From a halophilic archaeon J07HX64 (GTDB taxonomy: Archaea; Halobacteriota; Halobacteria; Halobacteriales; Haloarculaceae), in assembly GCA_000416085.1 (NCBI GenBank), contig KE356579.1, forward strand, positions 830,485 to 857,093: 26,609 nucleotides of DNA, written 5' to 3'. A program made the translations under genes and the position numbers. The notes below the pieces were generated by a model. That model was not told the origin of the DNA. It ran no database searches and saw only the letters and a program-made list of their open reading frames with translations. Each line of letters opens with the position of its first letter. The first letter of the stretch is position 1. Of the stretch, positions 1 through 7,338 are shown piece after piece.

Positions 1-497
1 GCGACCACGCGTGGCAGTTCACACACGCGGAGGTCGACACGATGACAATAGACCCACACAAGGTCGGCAGGGCAGCGGTCCCGGCCGGTGGTCTGCTCGC
101 CCGCGACCGGAGTCTGTTCGACGAACTCGCGATCGACACGCCGTATCTGGAGTCGGCCTCGCAGGTGACCCTGACCGGCACACGCAGTGGAGCGGGTGTG
201 GCGAGCGCCGTCGCGGCGATAGAAGCACTCTGGCCGGCGGGTTACCGCGAGCAGTACGACCGCGCGATGGCGAACGCCGAGTGGGTCGCCGACGCCCTCG
301 AGGTCCGGGGGCACGAGGTGTCCGGTCCCGACCTGCCTCTCGTCGCGGCGGACCTGTCGGTGCCGATGACCGACGAACTCCGCGAGCGGGGCTGGCGCGT
401 CTCCAAAACCGGCGCAGACGAGCTGCGCATCGTCTGTATGCCACACGTCTCCCGCTCGATGCTGCGCTCCTTTGTTGCGGACTTAGACTGGTACTAA
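1..497 (+). CDS. mfnA: L-tyrosine/L-aspartate decarboxylase MfnA, C-terminal part (5' end outside window)
   Basis: PLP-dependent group II decarboxylase of the MfnA type. In archaea this family decarboxylates tyrosine (methanofuran route) or aspartate to beta-alanine (coenzyme A precursor); in a haloarchaeon the aspartate role is the likelier one, by inference. Only the last ~165 codons are present; the frame is open from base 3. Fragment residues 12-20 read DTMTIDPHK, the family's PLP-lysine site; the Schiff-base lysine is the codon at 60-62. It is followed by the typical 'xxPAGGLLxR' stretch and a C-terminal small domain ending at TAA 495-497. The internal ATG at 42 is not a real start, because the conserved active-site segment begins upstream of it. 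Family assignment is firm; substrate is not determined here. Confidence 0.9.
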   Translation, partial: DHAWQFTHAEVDTMTIDPHKVGRAAVPAGGLLARDRSLFDELAIDTPYLESASQVTLTGTRSGAGVASAVAAIEALWPAGYREQYDRAMANAEWVADALEVRGHEVSGPDLPLVAADLSVPMTDELRERGWRVSKTGADELRIVCMPHVSRSMLRSFVADLDWY

Positions 498-531
498 CAG
501 CCGAACACCGGGCACAGGCTGTCGACTGAAA

Positions 532-540
532 GCTTTTTGA
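532..540 (+). promoter_or_regulatory. TATA-like box for the SPFH gene
   Basis: The T-rich stretch ctttttgaa lies about 29 nt before the ATG at 566. This is the spacing expected for a leaderless archaeal transcript. Confidence 0.45.
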
Positions 541-565
541 ATCATCGCCACCAAGTACAGATGAT

Positions 566-1696
566 ATGATAGACGTCGTGCTGCAAAGTGAGTCACCACC
601 GGTGCTTCAGGTCGTCGGCATCGTTCTGTTCCTGATAGCAGTGGTGACCGCATACCAGAGTATCGTCATCGTGCGTGCCTACGAGAAACGCGCCTACACA
701 CGCTTCGGCAAGTTCCAGGGACTGCTCAACCCTGGTCCGAACCTCGTGCTGCCGTTCGTCACGAAGACGTACAAGTTCGATATGCGAACGCAGACGCTGG
801 ACGTGCCACGACAGGAGGCGATCACCCGTGACAACTCGCCGGTGACCGCCGACGCCGTTGTCTACATAAAGGTGATGGACGCACAGAAGGCGTTCCTCCA
901 GGTCGACAACTACAAGGAGGCCGTCTCGAATCTGGCACAGACGACTCTGCGTGCGGTGCTGGGTGACATGGAGCTGGACGATACGCTGAACAAGCGACAG
1001 GAGATAAACTCGAAGATCCGGACGGAACTCGACGAACCGACAGACGAGTGGGGGATCCGTGTCGAGTCCGTCGAGGTCCGTGAGGTCAACCCGTCGAAGG
1101 ACGTCCAGCAGGCGATGGAGCAACAGACCTCCGCGGAGCGTCGTCGTCGTGCCATGATCCTCGAGGCGCAGGGAGAGCGCCGCAGTTCAATCGAGGCGGC
1201 ACAGGGAGACAAGCAGTCCCAGATCATCCGCGCACAGGGTGAGAAGCAGTCCCAGATCCTCGAGGCACAGGGAGACGCCATCTCGACGGTGCTCCGTGCG
1301 AAGTCCGCCGAGTCGATGGGCGAGCGTGCCGTCATCGAGCGCGGAATGGAGACACTTGAGGAGATCGGCAAGGGCGAGTCCACGAAGTTCGTTCTGCCAC
1401 AGGAGTTGACCTCGCTGGTCGGTCGGTACGGCAAACACCTCCAGGGCAGCGACACGAAGGAGAACGGCCACGTCCTCGAGGGTCTCGAGTTCGACGAGGA
1501 GACCCGCGAGATGCTCGGTCTCGACGACATCCAGGAGATCCTGGGCGAGCTCGAGAACGAGGAGGAGATCGTCGATCTCGAGGAGATGGAACAGGAGGCA
1601 AAGAAGGTGAAACAGGGCGACACGGGCACCGACATACAGGACCCGGACGACCTGCTCGACGGTGAGGGCGACAAGTTCAACGGCAAAAACGACTAA
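566..1696 (+). CDS. SPFH/Band 7 (stomatin-like) membrane protein with acidic tail
   Basis: A 376-residue stomatin/prohibitin-superfamily protein, expected to oligomerise on the inner face of the membrane and organise membrane domains or proteases. One membrane segment is visible at residues ~14-33. The SPFH core follows at ~34-190, with the typical 'TRFGKFQGLLNPGPN' entry and 'RTQTLDVPRQEAITRDN' stretch. Residues 198-241 are four consecutive 11-residue repeats (I-x-x-A-Q-G-x-x-x-S/Q), a hendecad coiled coil. After ~295 the protein becomes a long acidic tail (many EE and DD pairs, net negative), longer than in typical ~250-320-residue archaeal stomatins. An out-of-frame ATG at 561 overlaps and stops at once, so 566 is the start. 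No NfeD-like partner gene is adjacent, which is unusual for the paired stomatin/NfeD arrangement. Confidence 0.9.
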   Translation: MIDVVLQSESPPVLQVVGIVLFLIAVVTAYQSIVIVRAYEKRAYTRFGKFQGLLNPGPNLVLPFVTKTYKFDMRTQTLDVPRQEAITRDNSPVTADAVVYIKVMDAQKAFLQVDNYKEAVSNLAQTTLRAVLGDMELDDTLNKRQEINSKIRTELDEPTDEWGIRVESVEVREVNPSKDVQQAMEQQTSAERRRRAMILEAQGERRSSIEAAQGDKQSQIIRAQGEKQSQILEAQGDAISTVLRAKSAESMGERAVIERGMETLEEIGKGESTKFVLPQELTSLVGRYGKHLQGSDTKENGHVLEGLEFDEETREMLGLDDIQEILGELENEEEIVDLEEMEQEAKKVKQGDTGTDIQDPDDLLDGEGDKFNGKND

Positions 1697-1723
1697 TCGT
1701 CCGCGCCGGGTCGAGTAGTCCGT

Positions 1724-1730
1724 CTTTTAT
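1724..1730 (+). promoter_or_regulatory. TATA-like box for cysteine synthase
   Basis: The box cttttat sits ~27 nt before the GTG at 1755. This supports a leaderless transcript starting at or next to that GTG. Confidence 0.45.
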
Positions 1731-1754
1731 TCCGGGACGACCTACGGGCACACA

Positions 1755-2663
1755 GTGAGAGAGAGTATCCTCGATACCATCGGGTCGCCGCTCGTGAGTG
1801 TCGACAGCCCCGCGGGAACGACTATCGCGGCGAAGATAGAGTCGTTCAACCCCGGCGGGTCGGCAAAGGACCGGCCGGTGCGCTCGATGGTCGAGGCCGC
1901 CGAGGAGGCAGGCGAACTCGGGCCCGGTGACACGCTCGTCGAACCGACGAGTGGTAACACCGGTATCGGACTGGCGATGGTCGGCGCGGCAAAGGGGTAC
2001 GAGGTGGTGCTGGTGATGCCCGAGAGCCAGTCGGCCGAGCGCCGCCGGTTGATGCGGGCATACGGCGCTGACCTCGAACTCGTCGCAGGTGACATCTCGG
2101 CTGCCCGCGAGCGCGCAAACAGACTTGAGCGCGAGCGTGGCCATGTCCAGTTACGTCAGTTCGAGAACGGCGCGAACCCGGCGGCACACTACCGGACGAC
2201 GGGCCCGGAGATACTCGACCAGGTCGGTGAGCGGACAGTCGACGCACTGGTGGCCGGTGTGGGAACGGGTGGGACACTCACCGGCACGGGTCGGTGTCTC
2301 CAGGAGGCGTTTCCCGGGATGCAGGTCGTCGCAGTCGAACCGGCAGAGAGTGCAGTACTGTCGGGGGACTCCCCCGGCGAAAACGAGTTCCAGGGGATGG
2401 GTCCGGGATTTATCAGCGAGAACACAGACCGCGAACTGCTGGATGCGGTCGAGACTGTCACAGTCGGGGCGGCAGAGCGGGAGTGTCGGCGACTCGCCCG
2501 TGAGGAGGGGGTACTGGTCGGGCAGTCCTCCGGCGCGTCGAACCTCGCCGCGAAGCGTGTCGCCCGGCGCATCCGGGGTGACCGGTCGGACCCGCTCGTC
2601 GTCACCGTCTACTGGGACTCCGGCGAGCGGTATCTGAGCACCGGTCTGTTCGACGCCGACTGA
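1755..2663 (+). CDS. cysK: Cysteine synthase family PLP enzyme (O-acetylserine sulfhydrylase-like)
   Basis: A 302-residue fold-type II PLP enzyme of the CysK/CysM family, which condenses an activated serine with sulfide (or another nucleophile) to give cysteine. The N-terminal segment contains NPGGSAKDRP, with PLP lysine K38, followed by the PTSGNTG loop (~62-68) that binds the substrate carboxylate and the GVGTGGT phosphate-binding loop (~174-180). Length is normal. The start is a GTG: no ATG is available before the conserved DTIGSPLV segment, and a TATA-like box lies ~27 nt upstream. Some family members are cystathionine beta-synthase-like or use O-phosphoserine, so the exact substrate is not settled. 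It appears to be a single-gene unit. Confidence 0.88.
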   Translation: MRESILDTIGSPLVSVDSPAGTTIAAKIESFNPGGSAKDRPVRSMVEAAEEAGELGPGDTLVEPTSGNTGIGLAMVGAAKGYEVVLVMPESQSAERRRLMRAYGADLELVAGDISAARERANRLERERGHVQLRQFENGANPAAHYRTTGPEILDQVGERTVDALVAGVGTGGTLTGTGRCLQEAFPGMQVVAVEPAESAVLSGDSPGENEFQGMGPGFISENTDRELLDAVETVTVGAAERECRRLAREEGVLVGQSSGASNLAAKRVARRIRGDRSDPLVVTVYWDSGERYLSTGLFDAD

Positions 2664-2679
2664 CTCTCTCGGGCCGCGA

Positions 2680-2690
2680 ACTATAAAACG
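2680..2690 (+). promoter_or_regulatory. TATA box for the 97-aa gene
   Basis: The stretch aactataaaac lies ~27-30 nt before the ATG at 2713. It is a clear archaeal TATA box in a 49-bp intergenic gap. Confidence 0.6.
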
Positions 2691-2712
2691 ACGGCTCGCG
2701 TACGATGTAACG

Positions 2713-3006
2713 ATGCGAGCCAAACCGGAGTACCGTGACCGGGACGAAACCGAGGTGTCGGTGCTCGATGCATTAGCCGAGCACGACGGCGACGGCATGA
2801 CAGTCCTGGCGATCCGAACAGCGGTCGACGCCGACATCGACAGCCTCGAGGACGCCCTGTCGAATCTCAAGTCAGACGCCCTCATCGAGGTGTCGACCGA
2901 CGGTGGACGGACCGTTATCAGCGTCGAGGAGTTCGTCGTCGGCCCGGGTGAGAGCAAAACCGAGGAGGACTTTTTCGAACAGATCCGCGACCGGTTCTCG
3001 CTGTGA
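2713..3006 (+). CDS. Small haloarchaeal winged-helix-like protein (DUF6432-type)
   Basis: A 97-residue soluble acidic protein. The pattern 'VSVLDALAEHDGDGMTVLAIRTAVDADIDSL' then 'ALSNLKSDALIEV' followed by a short beta wing ('GGRTVIS') is what a compact winged-helix DNA-binding domain looks like: helix, helix, recognition helix, wing. I recall this as the haloarchaea-restricted DUF6432 family, but that name is from memory and unverified. It has its own TATA box and lies 41 bp before the cobalamin-binding-protein gene, so it could be co-transcribed with it, although that gene has its own candidate box. The function is unknown; a transcriptional regulator is an inference from fold only. Confidence 0.75.
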   Translation: MRAKPEYRDRDETEVSVLDALAEHDGDGMTVLAIRTAVDADIDSLEDALSNLKSDALIEVSTDGGRTVISVEEFVVGPGESKTEEDFFEQIRDRFSL

Positions 3007-3047
3007 CCGGCCGGGGATACTAAACCGCCGGCAACCGAACGTCGTGT

Positions 3048-3974
3048 ATGCGTGTCGTCTCCCTGCTTCCCTCGGCAACAGAGCTCTGCTACGCGTTGGG
3101 TGTCGAACCGGTCGGGGTTTCCCACGAGTGTGACTACCCACCACAGGCACGCGAGCAGCCGACAGTCGTTCACTCACAGATCGATACCGACGCCTCTAGC
3201 CAGGAGATAGACGAACAGGTCGACGAGGCCGTCGAGTCGGGTGGGGTCTACAGTATCGACCGCGAGCGGTTGCGTGCGCTCGACCCGGACGTAGTCGTCT
3301 CACAGGGGATCTGTGAGGTCTGTGCGGTCGACGACTCCCGTATCCGCCGGGCTATCGACGAACTCGGTCTCGATACCGAGGTCGTGTCGACCGACCCACA
3401 CAGTCTCGGGGACGTGTTCGACGATCTCGAACGACTCGGTGCGGTGCTGGGTCGCGAGGGGCGCGCGAGCAAGCTACTGGCCGGGTTCCGCGAGCGGGTC
3501 GACCGTGTCGAGCGAGCCACGCCGGCGGACGGTCCCCGTGTCGCGGTGCTCGACTGGATGGACCCGGTGATGGTCGCCGGTCACTGGATACCCGGGATGG
3601 TCGAACAGGCCGGGGGGAGCTACGGACTCGCCGATCCCGGCGACCGCTCCCGACCCCGGGAGTGGGCCGATATCCGGGCCTACGACCCCGAGGTGCTCGT
3701 CGCCGCCCCCTGTGGGTTCGACATCGAGCAGACTGTCGAGAACAGCGCGGACCTGACCGACCGCGAGGGCTGGGCCAACCTCACGGCGGTTGCCGAGGAC
3801 CGTGTGTACCTGGTCGACGGCCACGAGTACGTCAACCGACCCGGCCCGCGACTCCTCGACACGCTGGAGCTGTTCGCGGGGCTCGTTCACCCGGAACTCG
3901 ATTTCGAGGCGGTGGACGGCGACGCGGTTCGCCGACTCACAACCCCGGGGGACACCCCTGAACCCCCGGCGTGA
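3048..3974 (+). CDS. Cobalamin-binding-type protein (BtuF/TroA-like fold), no signal peptide
   Basis: A 308-residue member of the periplasmic-binding-protein class III (TroA/BtuF) family. It starts 'MRVVSLLPSATELCYALG', the canonical first beta-strand and helix of the mature domain, with no signal peptide or lipobox before it. It is therefore predicted cytoplasmic, unlike transport BtuF. Residues 86-94 read QGICEVCAV, a cysteine-containing segment typical of this cytoplasmic subgroup. A second domain follows with 'VLDWMDPVMVAGHWIPGMVEQAGG'. No BtuC/BtuD transporter genes are adjacent. The role may be binding of corrinoid or another metal chelate, but transport is unlikely for this copy alone. 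The start ATG at 3048 immediately precedes the conserved domain, so it is secure. Confidence 0.85.
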   Translation: MRVVSLLPSATELCYALGVEPVGVSHECDYPPQAREQPTVVHSQIDTDASSQEIDEQVDEAVESGGVYSIDRERLRALDPDVVVSQGICEVCAVDDSRIRRAIDELGLDTEVVSTDPHSLGDVFDDLERLGAVLGREGRASKLLAGFRERVDRVERATPADGPRVAVLDWMDPVMVAGHWIPGMVEQAGGSYGLADPGDRSRPREWADIRAYDPEVLVAAPCGFDIEQTVENSADLTDREGWANLTAVAEDRVYLVDGHEYVNRPGPRLLDTLELFAGLVHPELDFEAVDGDAVRRLTTPGDTPEPPA

Positions 3975-4094
3975 GCGGCGCGACCTGTACTGCCGGGCAG
4001 AGTGTCTCCCGACCGATGTTCGCAGGGGGGGACATCTGTCACAGACTGTCCCGCCCACGTCCCGTAGAAACTCACCCATCTCCGTCCGACAGTA

Positions 4095-4562
4095 TCACTC
4101 GGCGATGTCGACGACTGTCGCGTCGGCGTGTTCTACGATCTCCTCGGGGTGGATCGGGAACACAGCCTCCGGGGTGCCTGCCGCCGCCCACACAGTGTCG
4201 TAGTCTGTTAGCGTCTCGTCGAGATACACCGGAACCTGTGTGTCGTGACAGAACGGTGGAACCCCACCGATAGACCAGCCGAGCGTGCTGGACACCTCGT
4301 CGGGGTCTGCCATCTGTGCCCCGTCTGCCCCCTGGAGCGCGGCGAGTCGCTCTGTGTCCACCCGGTTCGCCCCGCTCGTGACGCTCACGACGAACCGGTC
4401 GGCAACAAAGGCGAGTGAACTGGCGATCTGTGCGAGGTCACACCCCACCACCGCCGCGGCGTCCGCTGCTGTCTTTGTTCCCTCCGGAAACTCGTGGACA
4501 TCCACCTCGATACCGAACGACTCCGCTGCTCGTTGCTTGAACGCCGCTGCGCGCTCGTGCAT
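4095..4562 (-). CDS. YbaK/ProX-family aminoacyl-tRNA deacylase-like protein
   Basis: A 155-residue YbaK/EbsC-type protein. The family hydrolyses mischarged tRNA (for example Cys- or Ala-tRNA-Pro) in trans. Visible hallmarks are 'KTAADAAAVVGCDLAQIASSLAFVAD' (the K and surrounding helix), 'SGANRVDTERLAAL', and the GGVPPF segment in 'GWSIGGVPPFCHD', followed by a 'YLDETL..YDTVWAAAGTP' strand-helix that is the family's C-terminal signature. The start used is the ATG at 4562 (protein MHERAAAFK...); a longer reading to 4649 would put unrelated Cys/Asn-rich sequence in front and overlap the divergent VWA promoter. The specific tRNA substrate cannot be told from sequence. Confidence 0.86.
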   Translation of the reverse strand: MHERAAAFKQRAAESFGIEVDVHEFPEGTKTAADAAAVVGCDLAQIASSLAFVADRFVVSVTSGANRVDTERLAALQGADGAQMADPDEVSSTLGWSIGGVPPFCHDTQVPVYLDETLTDYDTVWAAAGTPEAVFPIHPEEIVEHADATVVDIAE

Positions 4563-4613
4563 ATCCCCCTGTTTGTGACCCGTGTTGAAAAACGTGGAGC
4601 CCCCGACCCGGCA

Positions 4614-4622
4614 GTTTTTATT
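4614..4622 (+). promoter_or_regulatory. TATA box for the VWA gene
   Basis: The stretch tttttattc lies ~26 nt before the ATG at 4644, in the divergent gap between the YbaK-like gene and the VWA gene. Confidence 0.55.
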
Positions 4623-4643
4623 CTCGAGTGAAAGTACGTCTGT

Positions 4644-5278
4644 ATGCACACGCAGATAACGTTCGTGCTCGACTCATCGGGTTCGATGTCGACAATCGCG
4701 GACGACACGAGAGGTGGGTTCAACACGTTCGTCCAGGAGCAACAGGGGGAGGAGGGCACCGCGACGGTGACGCTGTACGAGTTCGACACGACGGTCACGC
4801 TGCTGTACGAGGCGATACCGATCTCTGAGGTACGAAGTTGACGAGTGAGAACTACACGCCGGGCGGACAGACGGCGCTCCACGACGCCCTCTCGACGGCG
4901 ATACAGGGCACCGACGACAGTATCGAGACGCTGCCGGGGACCGACCAACCCGACAACGTCATTCTGGTCACGTTGACCGACGGAAAGGAGAACGCCTCCG
5001 AGACACCACAGGAGCAGGTCCAAGGCCTCGTTAGTCGGCACCGGGAGGAACACGGCTGGGAGTTCCTGTTCATCGGTGCAAACCAGGACGCGGCGCTCAC
5101 CGCCGAACAGATGGGGATGGACAGCGACAAGTCGTTGAGCATGTCACACAGCGGCGAGGGGACACAGGCCGCCTACGAGTCGATATCGAGAGCGGTCAGT
5201 GACGCCCGACGGGACGGCCAGACCGGGGGTTACAGCCAACAGGACCGGAACCGACAGCGCGACGCCGACGGGGAGTAG
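4644..5278 (+). pseudogene. VWA-domain protein gene interrupted by a 1-nt frameshift
   Basis: Two frames together encode one von Willebrand factor A protein of ~211 residues. The first (4644-4841) begins 'MHTQITFVLDSSGSMSTI', with the MIDAS motif D-x-S-x-S (DSSGS), and ends 'AIPISEVRS' at TGA 4839-4841. The second frame carries on without a gap as 'LTSENYTPGGQTALHDAL' (containing the MIDAS threonine), then 'VILVTLTDGKENASE' and 'WEFLFIGANQDA', to TAG 5276-5278. A stop in the second frame at 4826-4828 confines the break to 4826-4840. Restoring one base near 4830 would give '...PISEVTKLTSENYTPGG', which is fully collinear. VWA proteins of this class bind divalent metal and usually mediate protein contacts. 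No slippery heptamer is visible, so recoding is unlikely; this is either a real mutation or a base-call error. Confidence 0.85.
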
Positions 5279-5367
5279 TCAGACCCACTTCCGCGGGGTC
5301 GTCCCGATTTCGTGGTCGACACCCGCGTTCGAACGACCCTGTCCCCGAGAACAGTCTCGAAGCGGCA

Positions 5368-5754
5368 CTAGTCGGTGTATTCGTCTATCGTGTCGGTCAG
5401 GTCCGCCCTGGATATCGGCTTCGTCAGGTAGACGTCGATCTCGGTGTCGGGTCCGGAGTCGGGTTCGAGCGCCGAGATGACCCCAAGCGGTGTCTGGTGT
5501 CCCTTTTGACGAATCTCCTCGATAAGTTCGTACCCCGAACTATCCGGCATCCGCCTGTCGAAAAAGGCGATATCAACCTGGTCGCCAAACTGTTCGAGCG
5601 CCTCTGCACCGGTCTGTGCGGTCCGCACGGTGTACTCTGACTGACAGAGCAGTTCGTACATCTCGAGAATCTCGGGTTCGTCGTCGACAAACAGCACGGT
5701 CCCGTTCGAGGGCGCCGTGCCTGCGCTATCCTCTGAGTGTTCCTTCGCAGCCAT
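5368..5754 (-). CDS. Stand-alone response-regulator receiver domain protein
   Basis: A 128-residue CheY-like receiver domain. Acidic-pocket residues D24/D25 (FVDDEPE), phospho-acceptor D66 (FFDRRMPD), the conserved S/T position S94 and the lysine K112 (YLTKPI) are all present, so it should be phosphorylatable. It most resembles the receiver half of haloarchaeal HalX-type regulators, but the HalX output domain is missing: the protein ends at 'DTIDEYTD' with a stop, and the 89 bp downstream carry no continuation. It may act as a diffusible phospho-relay or partner-binding protein. No histidine kinase is in the window. The start ATG at 5754 has a TATA-like box upstream on its strand. Confidence 0.9.
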   Translation of the reverse strand: MAAKEHSEDSAGTAPSNGTVLFVDDEPEILEMYELLCQSEYTVRTAQTGAEALEQFGDQVDIAFFDRRMPDSSGYELIEEIRQKGHQTPLGVISALEPDSGPDTEIDVYLTKPISRADLTDTIDEYTD

Positions 5755-5773
5755 ACACCACTGTTGGTTCTGC

Positions 5774-5805
5774 CCGTTATTCGAGGTGTTCCCTAATCAG
5801 TTAGG
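5774..5805 (-). promoter_or_regulatory. Promoter of the receiver gene with an inverted repeat
   Basis: On the minus strand a TATA-like cgaataacg (5774-5783) lies ~25 nt before the ATG at 5754. Directly upstream of it is CCTAATCAGTTAGG (5792-5805), a 5-4-5 inverted repeat, positioned where an archaeal activator would bind. Operator function is an inference. Confidence 0.4.
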
Positions 5806-6163
5806 CAAAAATTCACCCCAGATTCGGCGGATAATCCGGCTGCCGTCTTGCGTTTTTGATTTTGAGTCGCGATCGGACTATCAGCCTTTTCGTTTCCTGA
5901 TAGTTCGTGGCCAAGACGGGAGTCTCGACTGTGTGGGCGTCCCCGCACGAGAGGACACGGCTGCCGCGCCCGTCGGTTTCGCGGTGGGCGGACACTCCTC
6001 GGTGAGTGCGGGCGACCCAGTTGTGAACACCCAAACAGGGGCAACTGTCGTCACCGCCGGACCTGTCACACACTCCTCGTCGGTTCGGCCTCGTGAGAGC
6101 CGCCTCAGATCGGCCCGTCGGCTCCCATCACTACCGGCTCGCACGCACAACCGGTGGACAGAC
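5806..6163. other. Gene-free intergenic stretch with A/T-rich part and a hairpin
   Basis: No credible gene lies between the receiver gene and the M42 peptidase. 5806-5905 is clearly more A/T-rich than its surroundings. It holds two palindromes: CGGATAATCCG (~5830-5840) and ACTATCAG (5877-5884) paired with CTGATAGT (5897-5904) around a 12-nt pyrimidine-rich loop. Open frames across 5910-6163 have no recognisable protein character. I see nothing else here. Confidence 0.5.
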
Positions 6164-7219
6164 TCACAGCTCCACTTCGAAGCTGTGTCGATGCGCACGA
6201 GCGGCGACCGTTCCGAGCAACTCTGCTGTCTGGTCCAGGTCTTCGAGGTCGAGCACCTCGACCGGTGTGTGCATATACCGGTTTGGTACACCGACGTTCA
6301 GCGAGGGGATGCCACCACGGGCAGTGTAGAACGCGTCGGCGTCGGTTCCGGTGCGGCTGCCCGCTGCCTCGAGCTGTACCTCGATGTCGGCCGCCCGGGC
6401 GGCCTTCCGGGTCGCCTCGACGACCACGGGGTGATTCGTGCTGCCGCGGGAGACAACCGGCCCGCCGCCCAGGTCGACACCGGCGTCCCGCTTCGGCGGC
6501 GCACCCGGTTCGTCGGTCGCGTGGGTCACGTCGACCGCGATTGCGGCGTCGGGGGCCAAGTCGAACCCGACCATCTGTGCGCCCTTTAGACCGACCTCCT
6601 CTTGGACTGTGCTGACCGCACAGACCGTCGCCTCGGGACCCTGTTCCGCCGCCCGGCGGAGCCCCTCGGCGGCCGCCCAGATTCCGATACGGTTGTCGAG
6701 CCCCCGGGCCGCGATGCGACCGTTCTCCAGGTCCGTGACTCGCTGTTCGAACGTGACCGGGTCCCCCCGCTCGATTAGCTCCTCGGCCGCCTCGCCGTCG
6801 CTGACACCGATGTCGACGTGCTGCTCCGCGATATCGTCGACACCGTCGTTGTCCCGATCACGTAGGTGGATCGCCGTCTGACCGATGACCCCCGAGACGG
6901 GTCCGTTGCTGGTGTGAACCGTGACGTGCTGGCCCTTCGAGACCGTGCGGTCCGAGCCGCCGATGCGCGACAGCCGGACGAACCCGCTGTCGTCGATATC
7001 ACGGACGATGAACCCGATCTCGTCGCCGTGTCCCGCGAGCGCTACCGTCGACTCGCCACCCTCGACGACCGCGATCGCGTTCCCGTACGCGTCGGTCTCG
7101 ACCCTGTCAGCGAACTCGGAGACGTACTCGACCCAGACACGCTGGCCCGGTGTCTCGAACCCTGATGGTGTCGATGTCGACAACAGTGCCTCCAGAAACT
7201 CCCGCCGTGACTCCTCCAT
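6164..7219 (-). CDS. M42 family metallo-aminopeptidase (TET-type)
   Basis: A 351-residue dinuclear-metal peptidase of family M42, the tetrahedral aminopeptidases that trim peptides released by the proteasome in the archaeal cytoplasm. The expected ligands are visible: H64 in AGHGDEIGF, bridging D175 in ARGLDNR, catalytic E207 and ligand E208 in VQEEVG, D230 in AVDVTHATD and H317 in YMHTPVE. The PDZ-like insert domain lies at ~75-165. Length and motif spacing are normal and the gene looks intact. Residue specificity (Asp/Glu, Leu or Lys type) cannot be read from sequence. It forms a leftward single-gene unit. Confidence 0.92.
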   Translation of the reverse strand: MEESRREFLEALLSTSTPSGFETPGQRVWVEYVSEFADRVETDAYGNAIAVVEGGESTVALAGHGDEIGFIVRDIDDSGFVRLSRIGGSDRTVSKGQHVTVHTSNGPVSGVIGQTAIHLRDRDNDGVDDIAEQHVDIGVSDGEAAEELIERGDPVTFEQRVTDLENGRIAARGLDNRIGIWAAAEGLRRAAEQGPEATVCAVSTVQEEVGLKGAQMVGFDLAPDAAIAVDVTHATDEPGAPPKRDAGVDLGGGPVVSRGSTNHPVVVEATRKAARAADIEVQLEAAGSRTGTDADAFYTARGGIPSLNVGVPNRYMHTPVEVLDLEDLDQTAELLGTVAARAHRHSFEVEL

Positions 7220-7338
7220 ACGACACGATGGCCCCCCAGACTACTCAACATTGCGCTCCGTGTCGCGTCAGAACCCGCCCGCTGTGCCGGGTCGACCCCC
7301 TGTCGACACCGTCTCACCACAGGTCCGGCCGAGGAGGC

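Noticed and set aside
910..1686. Long Ser/Arg-rich open frame on the minus strand inside the SPFH gene
   Set aside because: It is antisense to a well-supported gene, has no family resemblance and its composition is the expected echo of a high-G+C gene. The same holds for 2151-3173 (-), 13208-14035 (+), 15542-16900 (-) and 16776-17393 (+).
3975..4094. Possible small RNA between convergent genes
   Set aside because: No promoter-like box or stable symmetric structure could be seen.
4815..4845. Programmed -1 frameshift in the VWA gene
   Set aside because: No slippery heptamer and no clear downstream structure; a point deletion explains it more simply.
5717..6589. 290-codon rightward open frame over the receiver-M42 spacer
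   Set aside because: It overlaps the receiver start and half of the M42 gene antisense, and the part in the spacer shows no acidic bias or recognisable domain.
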